A DNA stretch of 64,000 bases from Anthopleura xanthogrammica (GCA_964019055.1 OZ025217.1:2258501-2322500); one strand, 5' to 3'; positions 1 to 12,412 are shown, counted from the first letter of the stretch. Numbers and translations are program-made. Notes: generated by a model not told the origin, from the letters alone.

Positions 1-519
1 CAAACTCTGTTCCAATTGACGAACATCTTTATCAAGACTTCTTGATAATTTCTTCAGCGCACTGGATGACGCCTCGCACTTTGAAGCAATATTTCGGACC
101 GGCGCTGCCTTGGCCTTCGATGTTTTTGGAAGACCATTCCCAAAGCGGTCTAAAAGACGTAGCACCACGCTGTTTGTTGGTAAAAACTTCACCCCTCGTC
201 TTGGGAGAGGTGTTTTCTTGCGGCAAAGTGGACAATGTACGTACTTGTTTCTTCTCGTTATCATCTTTTCCAAACATGGCTGACAAAAAGTGTGAAGGCA
301 TTTGGTCAGTGATTTGGCATGGTTGAACACTTCATAGCAGACGGGACACCGCAACTCTTCTACTAGGACTTCATGAATCTTTCCACAAACTCCTAACGTT
401 GTCGGTTTGCCCTGAGAAGGCTTCTCTGAGCTGGCGTTAAACAAGCTTTGTTTTTGTACATTTTCGATTTTCTTTTCAAAAGTTTTTCGTCTTTGATTAG
501 ATTGTTTAGATTTCATCAT
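1..519 (-). CDS. RING-finger protein, probable E3 ubiquitin ligase (5' part; runs off left edge)
   Basis: An open frame of 173 codons starts at the ATG-ATG pair at 519 and is still open at base 1, so the C-terminus is missing. Residues about 60-100 form a C3HC4 RING: CPVC, then CLHTFCQPC (the Cys-x-His-x2-Cys-x2-Cys ligands), then CPLC. A stretch with LPTNSVVLRLLD follows, resembling the segment after the RING in TRIM/RNF proteins, where the domain recruits an E2 enzyme and promotes ubiquitin transfer. The first 45 residues are Lys/Gln-rich and look disordered. No B-box is visible before the edge, so TRIM membership is undecided. It is divergent from the phosphatase-like gene at 1798. RING identity is secure; the exact family is not. 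Confidence 0.8.
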   Translation of the reverse strand, partial: MMKSKQSNQRRKTFEKKIENVQKQSLFNASSEKPSQGKPTTLGVCGKIHEVLVEELRCPVCYEVFNHAKSLTKCLHTFCQPCLEKMITRRNKYVHCPLCRKKTPLPRRGVKFLPTNSVVLRLLDRFGNGLPKTSKAKAAPVRNIASKCEASSSALKKLSRSLDKDVRQLEQSL

Positions 520-1797
520 AATCAGGTGTCTTTTACACTTTGCGTTTTTTTTTCTGTTTTCCGTATGATTTGTTTTTCATTGTGACGTTAGATGACGATT
601 TTCGAGCGTAAAAATTGCGCGCGCTCATGAACGAAGCGCGGATTATATTGTTACACTGCATAGACTGTTGGCTGGACTAGATATCTACCTGAAAGCTTTC
701 GAAACCCTTCGGCCTTCTTGCGTTTGTTTGTTCATTTGTACCTCGTTTGTTTTTTGTTTGCTTCTTTCCTTATTTCCTCCCTCCCTATATGGCTCAAATG
801 AATAAGCCTTTAAGGAATCGATTGAAAACGTAACATAATTTCTTCATGGTATTATTGGTAAACATTCCGATTAAAAACTCGTTTATCAGGTTTATAATCA
901 GTTATTTCCTGCTGCAGTTCCATGCCTTGACCACTGAATTGTTACATGACCCGGGAAACTGTATTGAATCAATCTATACATTTTGTTTTTCTAGTTTTTG
1001 TCTTCTTGACATCAGAAACCGTTTCATTGACAACCAGACTAAAATGCCCCACTCAATGCAATAATTATCCTTTCCAAACACTCGAAATGTAAACTGTCTG
1101 CGATGATCAATCCAATGAGAAGCGCTTCTGGACTGAATTAAAGATCGGCCCTCGCACATCGCTCACACAATGCTGCAATTGGTCAAATAGACAGGAGTGC
1201 CAAACGTCATGCCCAGCTCAATTAGGAAGTCAATTACACCTTGTTGTTAAGTAAACTTTGTTGAAAGTAACCCATTACTTTGAATCTAACCTCCAAGCAG
1301 CATCAAGAGGTGAGTAAGACGACAGACATTAAATATCTTTTAACTTTGTTGCATAGATTTTTGGGGAGTGTTATAACTATTCTTCCTGCCCTTGATTCTC
1401 CAGGATACAGTCTCTCTACACGAATACTGCGTTTCATTAAAACTCGCAAACTTTATATTTTAAAAGCTGTGCACATTCCTTTTAGTGTTATCTAAAATTT
1501 TCCATGAAAAAGAAAAATGGTCTTGTAATGTTCTTAGATCTCTTTTCAAAAAAACATACAAGTTTTGGTGTGCTTCAATTTAAGAGACCACGCTCTGATG
1601 GCAAATTCCTTAACTAGACTTGATCGGTACTAATAATTAAGTCTTGCTTTCATTTACCTATTTGGGGACGAAAAACTCCTCACAAATTCTTATACATAAA
1701 TCTTCTTTTTTCGTTGTTCATAGATAACTTTCCATCTGGCGTTCGTTTATCGGTATAAGAGGAAAATTTGAGAGCCATTCTTGAGGTATATCCAAGG
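520..1797. other. Intergenic region between divergent genes
   Basis: AT-rich, with no convincing coding exon on either strand. It separates the RING gene (minus, start 519) from the phosphatase-like gene (plus, start 1798), so it must hold the promoters or untranslated leaders of both. I see a GC-richer patch with cgcgcg-type words around 600-650, near the RING start, and no clear TATA box. Confidence 0.45.
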
Positions 1798-4700
1798 ATG
1801 ACTCCAACTCGGCAACATAGCTATGCAACACATACCAAAATACTGGTACTATTGGTCTTCACTACTGTGACCCTAAGCACCATCAAGCTCACCGAAGCAG
1901 GTAAAAACAAATTTTTCTTAAAAGTTTTCCATTTCTATTAAGTTATCAGCTCAACCAAAAATTTAAAATCTTTCGTGAAAAAGGCATCATGATTGTAAAT
2001 GTAAACACGAAGTAAATACTTTTAAAGAAACAAACTTGTCAGATACTCGAGAGCTTTCTACTGTCTTTCAAATCCATAAAAAAAAAAGAAAAAGAAAAGA
2101 AAACGGAGTAAACTCGACTTATTTTTTTAGATATTCTTAACAGGATTCCCTCTGAAAAATGGGTTTCTTACGATCAACAAAATGGAAGTATTGATTTTTT
2201 TTACGAGACTGAGAAATTCTGGTTGACTAAATCGGAATTTGTCTTTTATAATCCTTGGTGATACAATTATGGCACTCACCTGCTAAACAAACAAAGTTCT
2301 GTTTAAAGGATTCACGCGATCTTTTAATCGCTAAAATGAAATTATTTTGTTTCGAAATGATTTCCTACAAGGTTTTTGATGGTTATTTTGTTTTGTTTAA
2401 ACTTTGTGAGTCGTATACCTGTTTTTATACTTGATTTTCATTGGGGAGTCAGTCTTTGATCACATTCGTGAAAGATTTCTAGAAGCTACTAGAAGTTTCG
2501 CTGTTTGTTTCCTTGACAACGAATCAGATATCGCCACCATCACGACTAGCGATGCATTACGTGACTTGTTTCCTTGTAATTATATCTTGTAAGACAACGC
2601 CTTGAAAGACAACTGAAGATCCGTGCAACAGATAAGCGTGCCACATCAACTGATATTCCTTCTTTTGCGTTGTGTTGCTTGTTGCCAGAAAATGAAAGCG
2701 ATTTCCACCTCCCCCTCCCCTCCCCCCCCCCCCACCCCACCCCCATCCCCCCGATATCCCTTCACTGATTTGTTGAGGTACGTCCCAGCTCAGTGTTACT
2801 TAACAGGAGGGGAATGGACGGGTATGAGGTGGGATCAACGTGAAAGGTAGTGGTTTATTTCTTCCACCATTTATTCGATTTGTGATGTGAATATTTTATT
2901 TGGTAGTACATGTAAATCTGAGATAATCAAGCTCTCCTTATTCAGGGTGGCACAGGGGTTACGCCTTTTTTGGACCGTGATTCGTGAAATAAAAATAAAA
3001 AAAGTTGGGCCGTGATTTGTGAATTTCAGAACCCCCGTGATGCGTGATCTGCTTATTTTGAAGACCGTGATTCGTGAAAATTCGTATTACACCCTAAATC
3101 CTTGTTTCAAGGTTATTCATTAATCGTATTTCGTGATTCGTGAATTCGAATTTATGAAAAATTTTTGTGCCACCCTGCTTATTCCATTCCTTGCTTGTTT
3201 TCCAGCTTGCAGCAGCAGAAAGATCAACCTGAAAAGCGAGATATGGACAAAAGAAATGGAGAACCGAACCGTACAAAAGAAGATGAATCTAACTAATGAT
3301 ATTGTAGAAGCACTGACCGTAGCTATGGGAAACCAAAGTTGTAAGCCTCAAGTGGAAAAGTTTTCCAACTCCTCTGTGCCGAAGGACTTTCCAGGCATCA
3401 TTGCAGATGTGTCTATAGATGAAGAAAAAGTTAAACTCTTTGAGACCAAACTTCTTGATGGTATACCATATAACAACACCGCTGTGAACAAGAGCTACAC
3501 CATGACCCCTGCTTCTCGAGTGTTTGTCGTCTCATTTAATGTCTCTCATTCCAATGTAACTGACGGCAAGGTTACCGATGCAGTCAAAACTATTCTTGGT
3601 ATACAAAACGAAACAGTCACGATACTGAAGAACGAATCGGGATATTATAAGCTAAGAATATGGATGAGCATGAACGCTGATAAATTCCCTTCGGACGCTC
3701 TAAAAAACCTCTCTGCGGCGGTAAAGAGCGGCTCTGTTCAAGGAATCCCCGTGAATTCATCTTCTTTCATGGCGTTTTCACGCTTTCCAATGCAAACGAC
3801 GAAGAAATATAAAGTGAAATTCGATTATACCACTGAGTGTGATCCTAAAATTATCAGCAAGAGTTCCACGGAGTACAAAGACCTCGAAAAGAACATTTCG
3901 GGATTTCTAGCCATGACACTGAATACCTCAGGACACATGATAAATTCTTCTATTATTGAATTGCAGTGCAGCCCTGCTTCTATCTCACGATTGGCTCGTG
4001 CCTCCTCCGGTACTGTTAAAGTAGATGCTTTAGTAACATATAGCAAGTTACAAGACCCGAATTCCATGGGGAGTGACTTGCTGGACTGTAGCTCTTCGAA
4101 CTCAAAGGTCTCTGTTGTACAAGTAGAACTTCTCAATCCTTCAAGTCTTGATGAATCCCAGGGTCCCGTGTCTATGGTTTGTCCTACTCCTGCAGCTACC
4201 ACAACGCCACCCAACACTCACGCCAGTAAAAAAACACCAGGCACAACTCCAGCCACGCAACCACCTCCACTTATGGGGAAAACGCCTCGTCTATTTGTGA
4301 GGCTTCGCCTTGCTTTGACCTGGAGTCAGTTCTGCTCGAAGCTTGAAGAATCGCTTAAAGAGAACATAGCGAAGAATGTGCATGACAAAAAGGGAAACAG
4401 AGTGTCTTCAGATCGTGTGGTTTTTATCAACGCGCGCAAAAATTGTGCTGATCCTTCAAAGGGTGACGAGCAAGTTGATCTATGGTTTTATATTGCAAAC
4501 CAAACGGGATCACAGACGCCGTCCAAGTGCGTCACTTTGAAGGCTTACCGGGTACTGAAGATGATGGTGGATAATGGGAATACTAATATTATGGGTTCAG
4601 ACTTTAAAGGCAAGGTAGGTAGTGAAATTACTAATGGACTTGTCTGTCTGTCCTTTTCTTCCATCCACCTGTCCGTCCCTCTTAGGCGCGATGACACGGA

Positions 4701-7700
4701 GCAATTTCCCCTGAAACTTGTCTCGCATTGCGGCGTCAGTGTAACCTACCAGTGCAATTTGAAAAATGTTGCGAGACAAGTTGCAGCAATCGCTGCGAAA
4801 GGTAGAATTCGTTTCTACTTTTGGCAACGATTGCGTCTCCGTTGTATCGTGTAAATCCTCTGGCAACTGTTGTCGCAACGCCATTGCGCGAGACAAGTTG
4901 CAGAGAAAATTGCTCCGAGTAATCGCGCCTTTACGGTCTGCTTGCCTGTTGGCTTTTCTGTCCTATTTTCCTGCATACCAGCTGGTCTCTTGCCTTTTTC
5001 GAATCCAAATTTCTCCACTATTATTTTTTACTTTTTATAATTAAGTAGAGTAAAATCAAGCGCGCTGTTTGCAGAGACGCTTGCGTATTATCGAAAAATA
5101 CTTCATATAACAATATGAAATTGCCTTCTAATACTCCGCATCTCCTAAAGTATTTATAGCGCGCGCTTCTTACATTGCTTAGCTATTAATATCCTCTGAA
5201 AAATATTGTAAATCTCGTAAAATCTCGTAATGTGTGTACTGTTTTTCAGGTCGTCGGCCTCAACTTAGCAGGATGTGATGCTAAAGAATTCGACACCAAA
5301 GACAAGATGGATGACTGGATCTTGATATTAATCATCATCGCACTTATCATAGGAGCCATCCTTTTGCTCCTGGCTTGCTGCTGTGTAAGTTACGAGAAAG
5401 CATTCCTCAGCAGCATGCGTCAATAAAGGCCCGAAAACATGGTGTAACTGTTGCGTACAATGGTGCACCCAGCGTTTCAGAAGTATAGCATTTTTTTCTG
5501 CAACGTTGCGCCCTAGAAGTTTCATCTCGTGAAATATGACCTGAATAGCGTGATGTTCTTTGCCAATAGACCTTTTCGGCTTGGGCGTATTTCCCATTTT
5601 AGATCAGAAGTCATTCCCTAGAGCATCATTTCTTTGTTTAACGGTTGCGCACTCAAACAAGAATCTTAATTTCAAGAGAATAAGACATAGCCTGAAATGG
5701 GAAAACATTACGCCCAAGCCGAAAAGGTCTATAAAATGCGACTTTCCCCATGTGCGCCTAGCGTAGCCAGAATTCTGCAGAGTTTAGGAATGTAATTTTT
5801 GTTTTTCACTTGTTTAGAAAAGTAAGCTGCAAGTGTTGTATCATCAAGATTTTTACGTTATTAACAATTTCGTTGTGTAGATCTGCTGTGGCGCCGCAAG
5901 ACGAAGACGACGCCGTCGCCATAGAGACAAATACGGCAACGTAGAAATGGTTGCCGTTGGTGCAGATGGAAATCCTCAAGCAAACGGAGAAGGCGGAAAA
6001 GGTAGAAAAAATGGTAAAGGACATCACAAAGGAGGTTACTATGGAGGAAGAGGTTATGGCTACAGCGATAGTGATGACAGTGATGATTATCTTTGTTTCG
6101 GCGGCAGAGGGGGCGGAGGACGCGGGAGGGGAGGAGACTACGACGCAGATGACGACAGAAGGAGAGGAAAAAACCACCGTGGTCATGGCGGCGGTGGTGG
6201 TGGCGGTGGTGATGGCAGTGGTAGTGGTGACCTTAATGGTGTTGATGGTGGCGGAAAGAAGGGCAGAAGACATGGTAAGGGAAGAAGAAGCGGCGATGAT
6301 TACGATAGTGACGATAGTGACATGGACCAACTTTGCGGCGGGAGGCGAAGAAGAGGACGAGGAAAGCCTAAAGAAAGAAAGAATAAAAACAAATCTGGTG
6401 ATGATGCTAGAGATGGAAAAGGCGATAGTAAAGGCAACAACAATCTTGATGTTCCTAAGGATGATCAAGGAAAGCAAAATGCTGGTTATGAAGATGTTCG
6501 TTCCGACAGTGACAAGGTTGGTAGCCGGAAAATTCTTAGTTTGGATGTGGGAAATCTGTGTAATAGACCTTTTTACTGACACGGCGGTCATCATGAATTG
6601 TGGGATGCTGAGGGGATAAACATAGAAATATTATAAAGCATAGAGTGGCGGGGTTACTTTCTCAAATTATTTTTACGCTTTGGTGCATATTTGCTGGATA
6701 TTGCTCCAGCTACCAGCAAATTCAATTGGTTTTAAGATGTGTTTCTCAGTGGATAACTTTTAAATTATATTATATAAAAGACACCCTGACAGATGTGCAT
6801 ATTATAAATCTTCCAATAATTGCCCCGTCGGCACCCCACAATGTCTTACTTAAAACAATAGAATTCAAGATGGCCGCTGTATCGGTAAAAAGGTATATTC
6901 GATTCCCTTACGGCTGTTAGAATCAGGCCATGAAGACACAGACTTCCTAATTCCAAATTCATCCCAATACTCTTTAAAACTTAGCAGGCAGTTGCCCAGC
7001 CAGTGAGCTATCAGAATCTGCAGTACGGCTTAGGTGACAGGAAACCTAGTGCCGATGAAGGATACACCAGTCTGATGAGAGATGGTCAGGGGGACAATAC
7101 TTACGCCACGGTAGATGATGCTGCCAAACGACAGAGCAGAGGCAGTAGTGTTGGGAGTCATGGCTATGTGAAGTTGTATGCCGAAGGAACGGGAACCGGT
7201 GGAGCAAATGCCGGAGGAGCGGGTGCCCGAGCGGCGGCTGGTGCAGGAGGAGCTGCTCTAGCCGGTACAGCAGGGTTATTGGCAGGATCGATGGCAGATG
7301 TAAGATACGGCGCGTTTTTTTTTTTTTATTTCTCTTCTTTTCAGGGAGCCTCAACCTCACTCAGTGTGTTTTCTTTCCCAAAAAAGGATGGCAAAAATAC
7401 TGGTCATTTCTAATTCATATTATCGATCCCTTGGTAGTACAATACGTACATAAGAATCTTTGATAGTCATACTTATTATTTTTTTGTAGGGAAACAAGCG
7501 AGGAAGTCTCACACCTGCTATTGTCACCAGCCCTGCGCCTGATAGTGGTCCTCAGACGAATGTGGTGACATCTGGAACCCCCGTGCCTCGAAGAGGATCA
7601 GGATCAAGAGGAGGTATTAAGATATAATACACAAATATCTTAGGTGATGATAGTGTTGCTATTGCTGCTGCTGCTGCTACTCATGGTGGTGGTAGTGATC

Positions 7701-10700
7701 ATTGTGGTAGTGGTAGTAGTAGTGTTCGATGGTGATTGTGATGTTAATGATGTATGGTAGCAGTGGCAGTGGCAGTGGCAGTGGCAGTGGTAGTGGTAGT
7801 GGTAGTGGTGGTTGTAGTGGTAGTGGTTAAGTGGTATAGCAGTAGAGGTAGTGGTAAACTATAGTGATGATAATCATGATGATGATTGATTCTTGGCGAT
7901 GCCCAAATTTTATAAAACGAGGTCTGTAATTTACTTAAAAGTACTATAAAATGTTTCTCAAATCAAAACCATACCCTATTTTCTGATTTTTCAATCTAGA
8001 ATCACCCACTAGTTCAAGACCATCAAGTGGATCTGGCCTCGGAAAAATCGATGATGAACTACAGAGAGAGCGGCGTCGATCATCCATCCATTCTTTAGTA
8101 GATGATGACGCCGAGCCGTTGAAACACAAGACAGCAACTGTGGGTATTGTTGGACTGGCACTGAGAAACAAGAACGAGAAAAAGAAAGAAACAGAGTTCA
8201 AGGTGAGCAAGCTATTATAAATATTATTGAAATGGCAAACAGATTTTGACAGGGTGAGCACTGAGGTCAGGCAGAGATTGCAGTTAGATATATCAGTTAT
8301 GACTACTAAACAAACTGTTGTGAAATTTTGATTTATGCTTGAGTCACGTAGTGCATATGCATGCACGAACTAGCGATTGGAATAACGGCAAAACAGCTGT
8401 GACACGAATTAGCTTTAGTTTCTTACTTACTTTCCTTTCCTTTCCTTTCCTTTCCTTTCCTTTCCTTTCCTTTCCTTTCCTTTCCTTTCCTTTCCTTTCC
8501 ATTCCTTTCCTTTCTTTTCCTTTCCTTTCTGAGCTTTCACTTTCCATTTTTTCTCCTATTCCTTCAATCCAAATTTCTTTCCGTTATTTGCCATCTATTT
8601 CTTTACTGTTCACTTACCACGACCCCTGCTATGTCCCTTTCTATTATGATTACTGTTCGTTTTCTCTCAGAATCTTGACAAAGATATGCCAGCACTTGGA
8701 ACCTACCCAGCCAACACCGCGGGCAAGAACAGGAATCCAGACATCTTACCAAGTACGTTCTCATCATGTTTAACGATTTTTTTAAACGTTTCTGAAGAAT
8801 GGGTTACCAGACGATAATTCTTCTCTCTTTTGACCACAGACCCTCGCTCTCGTGTCAAGCTGTCATCATCTCCTGACTACATTAACGCCAGTTACCTACA
8901 TGTAAGTAGATTCTTCTCTTGCATTTTGATTGGATCTCGCGTACTGAGATTAATTTAACGGATGTCATATACGTTGCGTACGACGTCGCAAAAGTTGTAC
9001 CCGTTAAATTGGGTTTCCTGTGGTTTCTTCTGCTGCGCGGACATCGTCCACGATCCCGTCTAACGTCGTACCGCCATGACCTTTCGGATTCAGAATATTG
9101 GGTATCATAACGGTGAAGGTAAAGCAACACATAAAAATTTACTAGGCACACTCTTCTTGATATTTTACAGGATCATAAGGGTCAGCGGCATTACATCGCT
9201 ACCCAGCATCCCCTGCTAGAGACCAAGGACGATTTCTGGCATATGGTGTGGGACACGGATTGCCACCTGATCGTCATGGTGAACGATGATGAAAACAGTA
9301 AACAGGTAAAAATATGCTTGACAATGAAAATGACAAAGAAGACGGATCGGAAGGAGAGAGGAGGGCATTTGACACTCTTAGCAGTTTTTTTCAGTTTCAA
9401 TAGACCTCTATCTTGGGCGTAATGAATGTTTTCCCATTTCAGACCACATGTCATTCTCTTGAGAATAAGATTCTTCGTTTCAGTTGTATCCATATTCATG
9501 TGCCTTCTCATGCACAACCGTTAAATAAAGAAATTATACTCTAGGAAAAGAAACGTGGTCTGAAATGGGAAAACATTATTCCCAAGGTAAAGAGTGCTAT
9601 CATTAAATTTTGTCCAACCACGGGTATCCAAACTACGAACGGTTTTCCACAACAGACAGAGTTTCTACATAGATCAATTTTGCCATTGAGTGATTTCATG
9701 GCTGGAGAAAACATTGTTAAGTTGTTGTTGATATATCTAATGAATTGCAGATGGACTATCCTCAGTACTGGCCTGCTGCTGAAGGCAGCTCTGTTGACTT
9801 TAATGGCATTGTCGTCTCTAATAAACAAGTGGTAACCAAGACAGATTACGTCATCACCAGCCTTGTGGTCACCAACACTAAGGTATCTGTATTTATTTGT
9901 TGGATTTCATTTGCTAGAGCTGGGGAGGTAAGAGAGCAATCGACTAAATTACATGATTTTATACTTGACTTGGTTCAATAATCCGTTGCCTTCCAGAAAA
10001 TTCCAGCCGGAACAAACAAAACGAGTTATGTAAACAAAGTGACCTCTATCACGTCCTCAGAACATTTCAGAACGCGTCAAACAGCTTTGTAAACAAAGGA
10101 GTTCATTTTATCACACGCAGAAATGAGTATGTAAACAGATATTGAATCTAGACGATTCTTTTCAAATGGTTTGAATAAATTTGTCTAGATAAAGAGCGAG
10201 TATATAGTTGCCTTCATGGAAACGGTTCGAAATGAGGGAAACTTGTTGTAATCGAAGGCTTCTGATCTGAACCAATGAAAACGTAACATGTGGACGCGCG
10301 TGGCACTAGCCAATCAAAAAGCCGCAATTTTTGTCAGGAAAAAATAGGTTGAATTTTCCTTGTCTAAAAAATGTTCTCGACTTTCAAAAGGATTTCATCT
10401 TCAAGATTGACGTCCTAATTAGAAAGTGACAAGCTAGTACTCAAGGTTACTTGGACGCCTTCAACCTTGAAGTGAAACTTGCGCGCACGAAAAAAGGAAG
10501 CGCCATTTTCATGAGAGGCGTCGTCTGTGCTAATTTTTATTCATTTATTCATTCGTTCTTTCGTTCAATTGTTTGTTTGTTTATTTATTTATTGTTTTTT
10601 AGTTTATTTATTTTTTATTTTTGAGAAATCGCTTCTCTAAAATAAGATTGTCAGATTGGGCAAATTCCAGGACTTTCAGACTGAGGAAACGCTAGTCAAA

Positions 10701-11402
10701 CCACCCACATTCGCATTTATGGCTTTGCGTCATAATTAGTTTTGACAGAGTTAAAATTAAAGCCAATGTGCCTTGTCTTTCTTTCTTCAGACAAAGCCAT
10801 CAACAACACGCGAAATCTCTCACTACAGATACACTTCATGGAAAGAAAAAGACGTCCCGAACATCGCTATGTTTGTTGGATTTGTTGTGGCTACGAGGGA
10901 AGTAGGGAGAAAATACGAGGACGGGAAATCCCCTGTCGTGGTCCACTGCAGGTGAGAACACTCTTAACCACAGAGCCCAAGTCATTCTTACTGCGCATGC
11001 TCGACAAAATGCTCTGACATTTTGTCGAGCATGCGCATTAAGAATGACAGGGCTGCATGGGGGTGTCTTTAATTTTACCACAGGTGCCCCACTGTGAAAA
11101 AAATCTTTAAGAATTCTCGAACAGGGGTTGACCCCTTTCGTTTTTTCTCTTGACTCCTACCCCACCCATCCTTTTGTTGCTTTAAGATACCTGTCTTAAT
11201 CGTCTAATCTTTTTTAATAGCGATGGAGAAGGATTTACTGGAGTGTTCGTAGCTCTTGACATTGGTATACGCAGCCACGAGGAAAACAAGACCTCAGTTG
11301 TGGACCTTTACGAGCTTGCCAAGAGACTCAGACAGGGCAGAAGTGGCATCTTTGATTCGTTACAGTTATATAACTTTACATACCAGGTAAATAATATAAT
11401 AT

Positions 11403-11454
<52 letters not shown>

Positions 11455-11527
11455 CATGATCATGATGATGATCATGATCATGATGATCATGATGATGATC
11501 ATGATGATGATGATGGTGATGATGATC

Positions 11528-11561
<34 letters not shown>

Positions 11562-11644
11562 GGATGATGATGATGATGATCATGATCATGATGATGATCA
11601 TGATGATGATGATGGTGATGATGATCATGATGATGATGATGATC

Positions 11645-11682
<38 letters not shown>

Positions 11683-12412
11683 CATGATCATGATGATGAT
11701 GATGATCATGATCATGATCATGATGATGATCATGATCATGATGATCATGATGATCATGATGATCATGATCATGATGATCATGATGATCATGATGATCATG
11801 ATGATCATGATGATCATGATGATCATGATGATCATGATGATGATCATGATGATAATCATGATAACGATAACGATAAAGGGTCTCTCGTATGAGTAGGAAG
11901 CATACGGTATTGATCTACAGCATGTGCACGGTAACGGATTCACCTTTTTGATAGAAAAACTCAGAGAAGAAAGAATTTTTCGGAATTCGTTTTAGCTTTT
12001 GAACGTTACGTTTTTCATCTCCAACTACAATGTTGATGTTCTTATTTACCCAAACTAGACCAAAATGCATCTTGTCAATAGTCGACGCTATTCAGATATT
12101 TCATCGTAACATGTTTTATTTTTTTCGTTTTAGTGTCTTTATGAGTATACTGTGAACTACGACGAGGAAGCCGAGGTAAAAATACTCTAATCATTCTTTC
12201 ACTTTTTCATTCATTTTAAAGCACCATAACAGCTGGAAAATGCGCATTCCTTACATTCCTGACTTAGTCTGTTGATAATTTGACGTCAACCCAAAACCCA
12301 GACGTCTGGGGCTGTACTGGTTACGTAACCTATGATCATGAAGAGGTAAAAAGAATATAAAAGCAAAGATTAATGGTATGACTCTTATTTTTCATAGAAA
12401 AAGAAAGAGTAA
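1798..12412 (+). CDS. Receptor-type protein tyrosine phosphatase-like protein, probable pseudophosphatase
   Basis: Fifteen exons join in frame: 1798-1900, 3206-4614, 5250-5384, 5881-6516, 6988-7299, 7490-7613, 8000-8202, 8671-8752, 8840-8901, 9171-9305, 9751-9882, 10791-10951, 11221-11386, 12134-12175, 12398-12412 (3717 nt, 1238 aa). Order: signal peptide (1-34); an N-glycosylation-rich ectodomain (about 35-515) with three segments suggestive of SEA/ferredoxin-like folds (inference); a TM helix (527-546); a Cys cluster and an Arg run; Gly/Asp/Lys-rich low complexity; one PTP domain (about 975-1233). PTP landmarks are SRVKL, DYINASYL and HYIATQHPL. The active-site loop is HCSDGEGFTG: Cys1164 is kept, but the Arg is Phe1170. 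The WPD site reads WKE (1128-1130), and the late Q-loop Gln is Leu. A pTyr-binding or scaffold role is therefore likelier than catalysis. The exon 4 end (weak donor at 6517) and the last 5-codon exon are the least certain parts. Confidence 0.85.
2943..3177. mobile_element. hAT-like MITE in intron 1, just upstream of exon 2
   Basis: The ends are exact inverted repeats (CAGGGTGGCACA at the left, its complement at the right). The interior carries several copies of a ccgtgattcgtgaa word. No coding capacity. CAGGG-type ends recall hAT elements; a clear 8-bp target duplication is not evident. The right end lies 28 bp before the acceptor of exon 2 (3206). Confidence 0.65.
4683..4931. mobile_element. 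MITE-like inverted-repeat element in intron 2 of the PTP-like gene
   Basis: The left end (ggcgcgat...cggagcaattt...cttgtctcgc) and the right end are imperfect inverted repeats of about 40 bp around a centre with further cgagacaagttgcag words. It makes the intron after exon 2 look open in the exon's frame, but the GT donor at 4615 and the transmembrane exon at 5250 show it is intronic. Confidence 0.55.
5566..5732. mobile_element. MITE family A, copy 1 (PTP-like gene intron 3)
   Basis: A 167-bp element with near-perfect terminal inverted repeats beginning ATAGACCTTTTCGGCTTGGG. Internal words (tttcccattt, cattctctagag, gttgcgca) recur in the copies at 9401, 18546 and 28243. No coding capacity. 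Confidence 0.75.
7660..7850 (+). repeat. GTGGTA/GCAGTG-type simple repeat
   Basis: Degenerate trinucleotide and hexanucleotide repeats (tgctgc, gtggta, ggcagt) in intron 6 of the PTP-like gene. No coding role. Confidence 0.7.
8428..8530 (+). repeat. (TTTCC)n microsatellite
   Basis: About 20 nearly perfect 5-bp units in intron 7 of the PTP-like gene. The purine strand gives an apparent Lys/Glu/Arg repeat protein that is not a gene. Confidence 0.9.
9401..9600. mobile_element. MITE family A, copy 2 (PTP-like gene intron 10)
   Basis: Same family as 5566-5732. The ends read tagacctctatcttgggcg on the left and an imperfect complement on the right, with the shared internal words cccatttcagacca and gaatgatt/gagaataag. 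The ends have diverged more than in copy 1. Confidence 0.65.
10981..11050. repeat. Perfect hairpin in PTP-like gene intron 12
   Basis: Two arms of about 31 bp (gtcattctta, then tgcgcatgctcgacaaaatg) face each other across a 6-base loop with one mismatch. It lies 30 bp after the donor that splits the active-site loop. Probably a short foldback element. Confidence 0.8.
11404..11870. repeat. (ATG)n/(ATGATC)n satellite in PTP-like gene intron 13
   Basis: About 470 bp of gatgat and gatcat words. The gatcat stretches are self-complementary, so they read almost alike on both strands and give Met/Ile-only frames that are not proteins. Confidence 0.92.

Noticed and set aside
4615..4854. Extension of the large PTP ectodomain exon to 4854
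   Set aside because: The extra 80 codons are MITE sequence. A good donor at 4615 joins in phase to the transmembrane exon at 5250.
5951..6619. A second long open frame overlapping the Gly/Asp-rich PTP exon, and one on the opposite strand
   Set aside because: Both arise from purine-rich GGA/GAT composition. Only the frame starting ICCGAARRR joins the upstream and downstream exons in phase.
11243..11943. Long Met/Ile frames on both strands
   Set aside because: They are translations of the atg/gatcat satellite. The true exon ends at 11386 with a donor, and the next exon restores frame at 12134.
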